Shown: positions 44,630 through 56,347 of the stretch, in pieces
How the letters are laid out: every line of letters starts with the position of its first letter
Numbering within the stretch: position 1 is the stretch's first letter
Source of the DNA: Eleusine coracana subsp. coracana
Lineage: Eukaryota; Streptophyta; Magnoliopsida; Poales; Poaceae
NCBI GenBank assembly: GCA_032690845.1
Contig: CM064423.1
Span: forward strand, 31,890,044-31,954,043
Direction of reading: 5' to 3'
Length of the DNA stretch: 64,000 nt
Made by a program: the position numbers and the translations under genes
The notes under the pieces: model-generated
Seen by the model: the letters and a program-made list of their open reading frames with translations, nothing else
Told to the model about the DNA's origin: nothing
The model's database searches: none

Positions 44630-45432
44630 ATGAAGAACAAGATGATGGGAAGCCCAAGCAATGCAAGTCTTACACCTTCAGTGGTGTATAATACTCGCTC
44701 CCGTCGTCAACGTCTTGTGGAAGAGCCACAAGAATATGCACCGGTTGAGGAACCAACGGAAGTGGAGCCACAAACAATGCCGAATTTTGACAATGTTCAA
44801 CTCCGACTTAACACCGACCGTGACCTCGACTTGATTGGAAAGAGAGAACATGACATCTATCGGATGATCACCGGTCAGTCTTACGTTCCTTTGTGAACGC
44901 ATGATCTGGACTTTCTTTCCAAGATAGGTATGGATACTTAATTTGCTTCTATCTTTCATGCTATAGGATGGGATGGTTTTGTTCTGGTACATGAGCCTTG
45001 CTCTCGCTTGCTTACCATTCAATTCTTATGCACCCTTAAGTAGGATAGTGATAGGATTTCATTCCGATTCAATGGAATGGAAATCTCACTCATCTGGAGG
45101 CAATTCAGTGACTTGTTAGGTTTTTCTCCTATTGCTGTTTTGGATTTTCATTCAAAAAATTTCGGTTTTAACAAAAGCAAGTTTTGGGAGGAAATAGCAG
45201 GGCACACCCTTACTTTGTCACCTAGGAATATGGATATCCATAATCCTACCTTGCGTTTTATGCATAAATGGTTGGCAATGACTTTGCTCCCTAGAAAGGA
45301 TGTTAGAACTATGCATGGGGATGAAATGTTTCTTCTCTACTGCATTGTTAATAGACTCAAAGTCTCTCCTATGATAGACATGGTTAAGCAATGGATCGAA
45401 GTTGTCAAACAAGTAGGAGATTTTGAATTTAC
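44630..45432 (+). pseudogene. Athila-like retrotransposon ORF1, truncated at the duplication junction
   Basis: Reads with stops at TGA 44894 and TAA 44939 and a TAG near 45041. Key blocks: VVYNTRSRRQRLVEEPQ, RLNTDRDLDLIGKREHDIY, FHAIGWDGFVLVHEPCSRLL and TIQFLCTL, then from 45077 LIWRQFSDLLGF, NPTLRFMHKWLAMTLLPRKD, YCIVNRLKVSPMIDMVKQWI. This matches the ORF1 domain of Athila-like gypsy elements in grasses (Pfam ATHILA/Transposase_32 group). It ends at DFEFT where the sequence switches to the start of the second duplication unit. Function unknown, gag-like by position. Confidence 0.8.
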
Positions 45433-45445
45433 TGACGTGTAAAGA
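45421..45445. other. Junction between duplication units
   Basis: Left of 45432 is ORF1 coding sequence (GAATTTAC); right of it is TGACGTGTAAAGAAG, the start of the unit. At the left unit's start the flank reads AAATTTAA before the same TGACGTG. The shared AATTTA just before the join may be junction microhomology. Confidence 0.8.
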
Positions 45446-46317
45446 AGAATAAGATCATAACCTCATACTTAGGTGAAATCTAGCAACCATGGATGCATAA
45501 GCTATTAGTGCTGACTATGGTAGAATGAAAATACAAATGTCTAAGCTTGATGCCCTCTTAGCATATAAGAATATAAACAAATTCAAGTCTCGTATGTCCA
45601 TCAAAAAAGAAATACGATCAGTATCATTCTTTTGCAAAACTAAGAAGGATAGACCATAGTGCTCACTATATATTATACAGTTTGTTTACTACCTTTGTCA
45701 TGATAGCATGAATTGTAGCACATTAGAACAAATACAAAGGCAGACATTACTTTTCATATCAGTATTTTTTTGTATATATATGCACTTCGCTACTATTTTT
45801 TATCAAGAACTAATGGTGTCAAAAGAATATAAGCTATTGAATCACAAGTAATTCAATAGGAACTAAATATGAATTCATTTAATTAGTTATAAATCAGCTG
45901 AAAAATGGAGCAAGCACAACTTGGGTCCAGTATGCAATGTAGACTGGTTAGACTTCCTTAGATAAGCTTTTCCTTTTCGGACATTGTGATGTCTTTGAAA
46001 TTTTATCTTTACTTTCTTTTGTATATAAACTCTGTAAATATAAGAAAGGAGATACCAGTACGGTATTCCCCTCCTCTTTTGCTCAATATAAAAAACATCA
46101 AACAACGTGATAAAAATATATATTTGTGCATGCTCAGGTAATGAAAACCTTACCAATGATTTTGGCTCCTTGTTAGATGCACTAACAAGTAACAACCAGG
46201 GTAAGTATGAATGAAGCAACCACTGCTTGCTGTAGAGCACTACAACAAGCAGGAAATCAAATTGTCGAGCTATATTTTTGATAGTAATTCTAGAACACTA
46301 CAACAAGCACTAGAAGT

Positions 46318-46691
46318 TGATGTACACAAGACACAAGGTTTATACAGGTTTGGGCCTCCATGAGGATAACAACCCTACGTCCTGTTTGGTGTGTTGTATT
46401 AATGGTGTCTCATGTTAGGGTTAGGGTATCCCAAGGCGAGTTCTGATGATCCTTTTCGAAGACCCCTGCCCTCCTTATATATCCGAAGGGCAGGGTTTAT
46501 ATAGTATGTTTCCTAGTCGGTTATAATAGATTCTATCTTTAATCTATATCTCTAATAATATCTTGCTGCCTACTCCAAGTTCGCTCTGAGTAATAATTTT
46601 CATGGGCTTTATCTTCATTGCTTCATTATTGGAATTCGGCCCACTCAGCAATATACTCGAGTGATGGGATATCCGGGGTTCACATGTCCCA
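46318..46691 (-). repeat. 3' LTR of element D (right unit, 374 bp)
   Basis: Copy of 15949-16306 with 16 extra bases near 46395. The purine tract follows at 46692-46710. 45433-46317, to its left, is the gene-free margin copy. Confidence 0.75.
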
Positions 46692-48412
46692 TGGTAGCCC
46701 CCAAGAACTTTATAATTTTGACATAATGCTTTTGAATGATTATTTGATCCAATATTGAAAAGTGCTTCTTCTATGTCTTTATCTGGATGAAAAAAGAAAT
46801 TAACAATTCTTCATAAACACCTAATTAGGTGTACTCATTAGGTATAGCCCCTGATTTAGATGGTATTTCGATGACTAAATGTCTTGTGAGTCTAAAATTT
46901 ATCAGTCATGCCAAACTGTCAACCGTGGTCACCAACGTCATTATCAAAATAAACCAATCCATGTAGTTTTTTTTTCTCAAAAATGTAGGAGAGCTGCGCT
47001 TCATTATATTAAGAAGAAATGAGAAAGGGACAGAGCCCGTACAACATGACGCCACACCAGTGTCACTCACACTGGTCCGACGCCACACCCCTTGTTCTTA
47101 GTTTATAATCGCACCCGTATAAGATTATGACATGACCCTAGACCACGATCCTAAACACTAGGATCTTCCGGCCAGAGGTCAGCTAGACCGCGCGTTTCGG
47201 CCATTTCCCAGAGACGCTTCTCTTCTTGTACCACTTTCAGTGCTCGAGCTAAGCTAGGGACTGCGCCATCAAAGACGCAACCATTGCGCTGAGTCCAGAT
47301 AATCCAAGCTCCAAGCACCACCAACGAGTTAAAGCCTTTTCTTTGTGATCCATGAACCATGCCCAAGGCTCTCTCCCACCAAGTATCATAACACCGATCT
47401 GTAAGAGTTGGTGCTGCATCCTAAAGCCCTAGAGGTGATAGGATCATGAACCACAGCTGCTAGGAGAAGGGGCAAGACACCAAGAGATGATTGATTGTTT
47501 CTTGCTCCTGATCACAAAGGACACATTTCTCCGGATGGTCCAGCCCCCGTCGAGCAAGCCTGTCCGCTGTCCACCACCTATCATGAGCCACCAACCATAG
47601 GAAAAACCTGCATTTACCAGGCGCCCATGTTTTCCAAGTTCGCTCCCATGGTCCAAACTGTACAGCACCCGAGAGCAAATACTTATATGCCGACCTCGCT
47701 GAATACTGCCCTCAGGAATAAAAGCGCCAAACATGCCGATCCTCTTGTTCTGGTTGCAGCTCAAAACTCCATAAGATATCCCACAATGCAAAGAAATCAT
47801 TTAGCTCCCCAACTGATTGAACTGCTCACGCATCATGGAGCCACAAGTGTGCATTGAGCACTTCTGCCACTGTCCATTTTTTGGCAACCCGTTTGGCCAC
47901 CACTGCATGCAAACGAGGGGCGATGTCGATGATACGCTGACCATGAAGCCAGCAGTCCTCTCAGAAAAGAGTGGTTGTTCCATCTCCCACTTTGGATGTC
48001 ATGGCTGCCGCAAAGAAAACTCGGACATTTTCTGGCACTCTGAATTTGCAGCATGCTCCAAGGTCGGTTAGGATCTGTTTTCTGCAGCCATAACCACCTA
48101 GCTCTCAGAGCCACTCCAAGATTTCTCAAATCCGAGATCCCTAAGCCGCCGAGCTCTTTTGGCCATGTTAATTTTCCCCATGCTACCAAACAGTGGCCAC
48201 CTTTAAGCTTCCTTTCTTCCTCTCCAAAGATATCCGCGTTGCCATTTATCGACCTCCTTGATAGCCCACTGTGGCAAGTCAATGGCCATGATAGTGTAAA
48301 TCAGCGTAGCTGTGATAACAAATTGCACATGTACTGCCCTTCCTGCCTTGTTCATGAGCTCAGCTATCCACCCTGGTAGTAAGTCAGCAATGCGCTCTAT
48401 GATCTGCCGGAC

Positions 48413-48982
48413 CTAAGTCTTGGTGAGTTTCTTTAGAGATAAGGGCAAGCCAAGATATTTGCAAGGGAAATCAGCCACTGCACAAGGCAAATTGTTTTGA
48501 ACTACCTCCAGGTCTTCTTGCCGACACTGAATCGTATAAGCATTACCTTTTTGCACATTAGTATTGAGCCCCGAGGCATGGCCGAAGAGCTGCAGAAGAT
48601 CCATGGTGATTCCAATATCCTGTGCCTCTGGTTTAAGAAACATCACCACATCATCAGCATAGATAGAGACTCGGTGAGGAAGTGCCCTTCTTGACAGAGG
48701 TTGGAGTAAACCATCTGCCGCTGCCTTATTCACCATGTGACCCAATACATCCATAACAAGAATAAACAACATTAGGGAGAAGGGATCTCCTTGCCTAAGC
48801 CCTCTTCTGTGATGTATTAGCTCCCCTAGTGATCCATTCAGAAGAACTCTTGTTGATGATGATCCCAAAAGCCCACTGATAATATCACACCAAATCTGTC
48901 CAAATCCCAAATGTTTCATTACTTCCAAAAGAAATGGCCATGAAACCGAATCAAAGGCTTTTGAAATATCCAATTTGAGCAA
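48413..48982 (-). pseudogene. LINE reverse transcriptase core (right unit)
   Basis: 189 residues, nearly identical to 18596-18027. Motif A KLDISKAFDSVSW, GLRQGDPFSLMLF, and catalytic IYADDVVMF are all present. The upstream part of RT is in another frame. Confidence 0.9.
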
Positions 48983-49113
48983 GAGACACGGGTTCCTGCT
49001 GATGGAGGAATCTTGCTGTTTGTTGAACCAACATAAAGTTATCCTGAATAAATCTCCCTTTGATGAAAGCGCTTTGATTAGGAGAGACCATTGGCGGCAG
49101 TGACTTTGCTAGC

Positions 49114-49866
49114 CTATTCACCAAGATTTTTGGTCACAAGTTTCGCGAAACTATAAACTAGGCTAATGGGTCGAAAGTCCTTGATGCAGTTGGCCCCATA
49201 CTTCTTTGGCAAGAGTGTGATGTAGGCCGAATTGAGCCTACCAAAATTGATGAACTTCCCGCTGCAGACCGCCGAGATGGCCTCCATGACTTCCTTCTTG
49301 ATTATCAGCCAACATATCCTATAGAACCTCCCGGTGAAACCATCCGGTCCCAAGGCCTTGTCCTGTGGCAAGAGCTTGACTGTATTGAAGACTTCCTCCT
49401 CCGTAATCAGGGCGTCGAGCACTGATAGATCATGTGAAGGAATCTCAAGCGCATTCAGGTCAATGGTGTGCTCCCTTGCTACGCTCTGCCCAAGCAAATT
49501 CGGGTAGAAGTTGTCCGCGATGACCGCCTTACTTTCCTGCTCAGTGTGCACCTGACCATCCTCCACTAACTGTGCCACAAAATTCTTTCGGCTGCGATAT
49601 CTGGATTGAGCATGAAACAAGGCAGTATTAGCATCCCCATCCTTGATCCAACTAATCCGAGACCAGAGCCGCGCTATCGTTCGCAGCAAGGAGGACAAAA
49701 CCAGACACTGCTTTTTGAGAGAATTGCGCAACCACAGCTCTTGGTCAGATAGTTGCCTCCAATCCTGAGCTGTCTCCAATTGATGAAGCACTTCTCTTGT
49801 TATGCCCAATTGCGTTTTCACATGCCCGACTCTCTTGTCACTCCATGTAGTGCACCTTTGGTCCAC
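49114..49866 (-). pseudogene. LINE linker and RT fingers (right unit)
   Basis: 250 open residues from just after TAG. The plant LINE linker SWIKDGDANTALFH is near residue 75 and GPDGF near residue 170, then the RT finger motif CIKDFRPISL. The equivalent left-unit frame lacks 58 codons between EQESKAV and DGFTG. Confidence 0.87.
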
Positions 49867-50049
49867 CTAATTAGATGGAGTCCCCGACTCAAAAGTTATT
49901 TAAAGGCAAATAGCTTATTAGTCAAAATCAGAATACACCATATAACGAAGTAATAATTTATAATTCCAGGTTGAATCTGGCACTCCATGTGATTCCAAAA
50001 ATGAATTACTTATTATCGTAGCTCCTAGAATTGAGACTTTCACTCCCCC

Positions 50050-50270
50050 AAGTGACTCAAACGTGAATCACTAATCTTCATAGCCCCCAAAATTAGGACT
50101 TCTACTTCCTTGAGTGATTCCAATAGTGAATCAATAATCTTTGTAGCCCCCAAGATTGAGACTAACACTTCCACGACTGATTCCTGTAGTGAATCACTAA
50201 TCTTTGTAGCCCCCAAGATTGAGACTAGCACTTCCCGGAGTGATTCCAATAGTGAATCACTCATATGAAA
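50050..50270 (-). repeat. 63-bp tandem repeat (right unit)
   Basis: Same four anchors as in the left unit, shifted to about 50063, 50126, 50189 and 50252. The array did not change in copy number since the duplication. Confidence 0.88.
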
Positions 50271-50489
50271 ATTATCTTATAAGTTAGATCGCAGACCCAA
50301 AAACATGTCAGTATCTGATTAGCCGAGTGATTCATGACTAAAATCACCTACTTTCATTAAAACCAGACAAATTATTGCTCAATTGATATCCATAAATACT
50401 TGTCTAGGTAATACAAATAACATCTGTGTAACAAATTGCTACTTAGTCCTCTGTAAAATTAGGTCAGCGCCTTATATAAATACTCTTTG

Positions 50490-53400
50490 GCCGTCACTGT
50501 CCTCCGTACTCGCCCTTCATCCAAATCGTGTGCCACCTCTCATTCCTTCAACCGCGAAACCCTAGATCCGCTGTCCAAATCCTTTGCCTTCATTTCTGCG
50601 CTACTCAAACTTCAATCTCGTGAAGCTAGTCGCCGCATTGCTATTCATCGTGCCTCCAAAGAGGTCTCGTCAATCTGGAAAGGGCTCCCCTAAAGGCAAG
50701 AAGTCTTTGTATCCTCCACCACCGAGCCGTATAGAAGGTGATACCACCTTGGACATCCCCCAAGGCATCAAGGAGTTTCCTGAATCTATCATGGACAAGG
50801 AGAGGATCAACAAACTAGTGATTGACGGAGTTCTTCAAGATCAAAAGACAGCAGACTGGATCAAAACCACAGGTTTGACTATTCCTCAGTCGCATGTTGA
50901 TCATACCATTGTATTTTCATCTTTCTTTATCGCGACCTTAGACTCTTATGCTCCGATTTCTTCCGCTTGTTTCTCCATTTTTATGAGATTAGCCTTGTAA
51001 ATCTAAACCCAAAACTCTGTCGTGCACATGTCTATTTTTATCCATTTCTATGAAGTTTGCCTGGGCATCTCTCCTCATTTTGATCTATTCAAGGATCTAT
51101 ATGTCCTCAAAGCCAACAATAAAAATTCAGTTAAGGAATAAATCCAAGTATGTTGAAGCCCCATTTCCAACAATAAGGGATGGCATGCCGAATGGTTCTT
51201 TCATGGCAACCATGCTCCTCCGCTACCGGATTTCAATGTTGAACTGCATGTGCCACAACCATCTTTGTCTGCCAAGGCCTCACCAGAGATGCGATAGCAA
51301 GTAGATAAACTGCTAGATTACATTAGGCAGTTGAAAGAAAGGAATTTGACTAGAGTGCATGTTGCCGCTAGCTTCATATACCAGAGGGTTCAAGCAATGA
51401 AGAGACGTCATCATCCTGGATGGCAATTTAACATGGAATCAGACCCCACACAAGAAGTTCCTGAAGTCATGTCTGATAGAGAGCTAAAAGGCAGGCTAGA
51501 GAATGTCTTCTCCTCTCTTCTAAATTGGGTGCCCGAGAATAAGAAGTGTGGGTACCACTCAGCCGAATCCAGAATCCGCATAATCAAATGTGTTGAATGT
51601 GCTTCATTAGTTATTGATTCTGCTATAAACTTATATAATTAAATCATGCAGTCCTTGGATCGTTTCCATTCTTAGCCCCCACTTCCTCCACCAATATGCA
51701 AAAGATCTGAGGAACAGCCCTCTACATCCAAATGGCAGAAAGCAATAATAGAAGACTCAAACGAAGAAGAAACTCTAGCTAAAAGGGCTGCTCGGACGCA
51801 AGGCAAGACAACATAGAAAACATCAACCGAGGAGCAAACTACTTGGCAGAGTACGAAATCAACCAAGAACAACGTGACAACGGATGAAACCACTCAGCCA
51901 AGTGATGAGAATCTATCTGCATCGCCACCATCATCGTCTGCTGCCACAGAAAACCCACCCAAGGTGTCTCGATTAAAATTCAAACGTCAGCAAAGGTAAT
52001 ACGCTTGCCATTATATATGATGAAATTCGGTTGCCTTCTTATGATTCTCACTGATGTTGCACAGGGCTTCTAGTACTTTGACTACATCGGGCCAGCAACC
52101 TGATGCGGCCATGTCTGATAGAACCCCCCTCCCCCCCCACCCCCCCAACGCCGCCAAGTGGTACTCAAGAGCAACAAACTCAATAAAAATTATTGGTCAT
52201 GCACCCAAGAATGGAGCTGACAATCAATCAGCCAAAGGAGCGAAAAAACACAGCCAGCTAAAGACGTCTCAATGAATGAAAAACCTAAAGATCAGTCGGC
52301 ACCAACACCAACTCCTCCACAACCTGTTATGGATGAAGAAATAGAAGAAGAGCCCACGTTGACACAGGAAAGTGTTCTAGAGGCTATTTATAAAGATCTT
52401 GCTGGTCCGGATGAAAATCCATTACCGAAGTTCATCCATCGCTCAGTGAAGGAGTAAATACCAGAGGCTACCCAGCTGAGAACGATATATCATACTAGAA
52501 AATTTGTCCAGGCTGGCGTAGATGAATCAGTCGAAAAGGAAGAAATACAGAAATTTGAAAGGCTGGTGATGGAAGCGTACGACTCCCATCTGGTAAGCAG
52601 AAATAAACACAGAATTTCCTCTGGATCTATTACTTGTATAACTGCTGAATTACTCCTTGCTGGTACAACGATTAAAAGTGCATGCCAAAGAAAAAACGAA
52701 GTTGTTGAACTTCGCTCGAAAAAAATGCAATGCGGCAATAGAAACTAAAAATCAACTTGCTATGGAACGGTTAGAGGTGGGTCGGCTAACCACTGAATTA
52801 CAGGAGCGTTCATCCCAGGTGGATGAACTATTGTCCAAAATAACAGGTATATCAAAATGTTCTATATATCACATAGTGCAACCCATATGTTCACACTAAC
52901 ACAATGTGCAGATCTGAATGAAGAGATAGCTAACAAGAATAGAAAAGAAAACAACTCGACCATCCTCATTTCTAAGCTAAAAGATAGACTAAACGCTTTG
53001 GAATCGTCTGCCATAACCATCGAGAATTTGAAGACGAAAAACAATGGACTACTAAAACAAGCAAAAGCCTCGAGGACCTAGAAGATAAGTTCAACAAAGC
53101 CAAGGCCTTCTACAAAAAGGTTAATGAGGAACGCGTCGAGTGGCGAACCATATCCCCTTTTTAGTTGTAATCAAATTATAAACAACCACTGACATGCAAT
53201 TTTTATTAGTAGATGCCCAAGAAAAACTTAAAACCCAAGAAGAACAATATGAGAAATCATTTGTTGAGTTATCAAAAAGGTCAAATGATGCTAAAAAATC
53301 AGTGAACAGTGCAATTGATAAACTCAAAGCACTCCAAAGTTCATTCAACCATGTCAAGAAATTAAAAGAAGAATATAAGGCAAAGAATGCAACTTTGGAG

Positions 53401-53902
53401 GCATAAAATATCTGCAAAAGCGTCTAAAAGGTAAGCTAGTTAGTTGTCCATTACCTTTGTTCATCACTCTCGCATAGGAAATAAAATCAATATTCCCTGT
53501 TATAGGGTCCAAGAGAGCATATGATCTGTTACAAGAAAAATTCATTGAAGGTGACAAAACTCTTTATTGGTGCCTTGCAGCTCTTCAAAAAGATGCAGAC
53601 CAGGTTGCACAATACATAATTCTAGAAGAGAAACCCCAAGGTGTTGTGATCTCAACACTCGGCTTCAAGAAATTCCAGATAGGGTCCAGCAGCATTCCCG
53701 TCGTATTGCTGAACTAGTTGGGGCTCAAGTGTTAGCCATCGCCAAGTTGCATAATCGGACCATGGATTTGAAGCTTGTAGCGGAGGGATTCCCTGAAGAC
53801 CTCTCCGACAAAGAATGTGCTGCCCTCGTAATCGAGGCTCAAGATACATCGAACATTCTTGTAGAGCAAATTGAGCTTGACCCATTGCCTAGAAATAAAT
53901 AG
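50490..53902 (+). pseudogene. Accessory ORF of element D (antisense, Transposase_28-like), right unit
   Basis: Copy of 19930-23343, slightly better preserved at the start: 50584-51000 reads through the point where the left unit has a stop after ADWIKT. The second block is at about 51019-51640 (FYEVCLGISPHFDL; WHAEWFFHGN), coiled-coil blocks at about 52750-53080 and 53194-53406, and the C-terminus at 53567-53902 (AEGFPEDLSDKECAALV). The poly-C tract is broken here (CCCCCCTCCCCCCCCACCCC-like, near 52126). Stops remain in the second block. Confidence 0.75.
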
Positions 53903-54001
53903 ACACTTTGTGTTGTATTAGGTGATAATTATTGTATGAACTCCCATTTTATCGGTCACAACCAGTAAATATCATTTACTAATACTGCTAATCGACTTCC
54001 T

Positions 54002-54170
54002 CAACATTCAACATGAACCCTGGAGCTAGAATGATGCTACAAACTCACTCGGTCAAGCATGTGCAAGTTAAGATAAAATCCTGACTCAGTGCCTCAACAA
54101 TCGACATGAACCCTGGAGCTAGACTAGTGCTAGGAACTCACTCGGTCAAGCGTGCGCGAGTTAAAGCTAA
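54002..54170. repeat. 93-bp direct repeat (right unit)
   Basis: Same two units as 23443-23610, with scattered substitutions. Confidence 0.8.
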
Positions 54171-54362
54171 TACCGAGAGTCAAAATAAATGTCATGATTA
54201 TAATGTCAGAAGCAAAGATCACTATTCAAAAATGCAAACTGTAGACCTTCTAAAAATAGATTATCATAACATTGTATATATATAAAAAAGATGTTACACT
54301 CTAAAGTAATCATAAATCAATATAGATAAATATATAAATACTTAAACATAAAAATGACGTAG

Positions 54363-55072
54363 CTAGGCTATGTTCCAAGACCTCAGAATGTTCTTCCCAT
54401 CTTCATCCATCCGGCGATAAGCCCCCGACCGAGTCAGCTCCTGAACGATCAACGACCCCTCCCACGGAGCCGACAGCTTGTGTTTGCTGACAGTAGTCTA
54501 TACTTGCTGATGAACCAGATCTCTGACCTCGAACTCCCTCTTTCTGACTTTCTGGTCATGATACCAACACAAGCTTTGTTGGTACTTTGCAGACTTCAAA
54601 AATGTAGCATCCCTTTTCTCCTCAAGCATGATGAGGTCATCATATCAATTTCCCCGGTGCCCGTGGAGAAGTAAACAAAATTTCAGTCGGCAACATTGCT
54701 TTAGATCCGTAAACCAAGGAAAACGGATAATGTCCTATCGCTTGGCTCAAGCTAGTCTGTAACCTCCACAGAACCGATGGCAATTCTCGAACCCATCGTC
54801 GAGCATAACATTCTAATCTATTGAATATACATGGCTTGATGTCGGATAGTATTAAGCCGTTTGCCCTTTCAACATGGTCGTTACTTTGCGGGTGAACGGC
54901 CGAAGCATATCCAATCTTGAAGCCTATCTTTTCTGCGATGGCTTTGAATTCCTGTGATGTGAACTAACTTCCATTGTTTGTTATAATCTTATGAGGGGCG
55001 CCAAACCGAGTGACAATTTCGGTCATGAATTCGACTGCCTTTTTTGCTGTGATCTTCCTGAGTGGCTTAGCC
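54363..55072 (-). pseudogene. Integrase of element D, truncated by deletion (right unit)
   Basis: Matches 23804-24513 of the left unit: C-terminal KHKLSAPWEG, PFSLVYGSKAMLPTE, HVERANG and the DNG motif near 54970. It stops at 55072, where a 1,295-bp deletion joins it to the end of LTR C. The first catalytic Asp region (LDIVG) is deleted. Confidence 0.85.
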
Positions 55073-55075
55073 GCA
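55070..55075. other. Deletion junction with GCC microhomology (right unit)
   Basis: GGCTTAGCC (24505-24513) is joined to GCCGCATTTATC (25806 on). GCC is shared at both breakpoints. 1,295 bp are lost, removing part of integrase and most of LTR C. Confidence 0.88.
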
Positions 55076-55331
55076 TTTATCTTGGTGTTCTTGGTTGAAC
55101 TAGAACAGAAGATTAGGCACACATGTTCTCTGTGGATTCGATACCTTGGAATACTCCTGGGTAATAGCTACTTCAGTATCCGTACGCTTGCGGATTTATT
55201 TTGTTGTCGTTAAAATATCCAACAAGCTTTCTGGGGCCGTTGCCGCAGAATGGTTGTTGTTTGATCTTCGAACCTAGTTCACCCTCGTATCTTTTTATTT
55301 TCTTCTATTTATTTCTTTCCCCTTCTCTACC

Positions 55332-56347
55332 ATGGAGCGACTACCAATTCAAGATCTTTCTGCGCCTAAGGGTGAGTTCTTTGAGCCACCGCTTTCTACG
55401 GACCCAATTCATTCATCTGACTTTGAACTCCGTCCTAGCTTTATAGCCATGGTTCGGGAACAATCCTTCTTGGGTTTAAATAGCGAAAACCCATTTGATC
55501 ATTTGTGAGAGTTCGAGCATTTGTGTTCATGACTATCAAACAAAGCCATATTCTCACGTGGGAATTGTTTGCCTTTTCCCTCAAGGAGAATGCGAAACAA
55601 TGGTACACTCATTTTGTTAGGAGTATGGATGGTGATTAGAAAGTAATCTGAGATAAATTTTGTCTCACATTCTATCCTACATCACGTATTGTCTCTCTAC
55701 GAAGGGAGATTCTTGACTTTCATCAAATCGAGAAGGAATCCATAGGTGCAGCCTGGGCCAGGTTTTCCTTTTTAACCACTTCTGGCCCTGACTTATCTTT
55801 GGTCGACCACGTGTTGTTGCAACACTTTTGTCTAGGTTTAAGAAAGGAGTCTGCCCTATATCTCGACATCACCGTGAGAGGTTCGTTCTTCCAAAAGACG
55901 CCTGCAGAAGGAAGAGCTATCCTAGACCTTTTTCAAGAAAACTCTTCTTTCCTAGCTGACTATAGAGAGCACCCTCAGGAGGAAGCTTCGTCGAGCATTG
56001 AGGCCACCCCACTAGTTGAACCTAAGCCAAATCCTTGTCTATCCAATGATTCATCTAATGAGATCTCAACTGAACCACGAGCAATGGAGGAAGAAGAAAT
56101 TCAACCTCCAAAGCTCCCTTTCCAATTTGAGGAAAGTCTTGTAAAAGATTGTGGGAAATCCTCGAGTTGTCGCTATAATCAGAAGTCGCCAACTCCTGTA
56201 TCTTCTCCCAATCCTCTTAAGGATCCTTTGCTCCAAGAGGCGGTGAAGGAGACAACTTCAAGCATGAACAATGAGCGGTTGAGAGAGGCTGAGTCTTCTT
56301 TGAACCTAATTCAAACTTCCCTTCCTCTTCCATTCAATGCCTCATAA
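55332..56347 (+). pseudogene. gag of element C (right unit)
   Basis: Starts at ATG 55332 with the same TGA (before EFEHLC) and TAG (in the DGD context) as the left unit, so those stops predate the duplication. A 10-bp deletion near 55550 (AAAGCCATATTCTCACG versus the longer left-unit form) adds a frameshift. Open from 55799 to 56347 with DHVLLQHFCLGLRKESALYL and the acidic linker. Confidence 0.87.

Larger units (their letters stand above)
15064..45432 (+). repeat. Segmental duplication, left unit (30,369 bp if head-to-tail)
   Basis: From 15064 (TGACGTGTAAAGAAG) rightwards this matches 45433 onwards, element by element and in the same order, to 39809/64000. The left unit's flank is spacer; the right unit abuts an Athila-like ORF1. 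Differences: 16 bp missing in LTR D here, 174 bp missing in the LINE here, 1,295 bp missing in the right unit at integrase/LTR C, and an extra 5,033 bp here (element I plus a 700-bp tandem copy). The right end at 45432 is inferred from the junction with the second unit. Confidence 0.85.
46967..49869 (-). mobile_element. 5'-truncated L1-type LINE (right unit)
   Basis: Copy of 16582-19309 without the 174-bp deletion. The linker-to-RT-fingers region (49866-49114) is open for 250 residues and includes QDKALGPDGFTGRFYRICW and YITLLPKKYGANCIKDFRPI. The RT core is 48982-48413 (YADD present). The zf-RVT cluster keeps CVLC...HLLVSC (about 47525-47460). The T-run is at 46967-46975. Frames are separated by small shifts, so it is non-functional. 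Confidence 0.88.
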
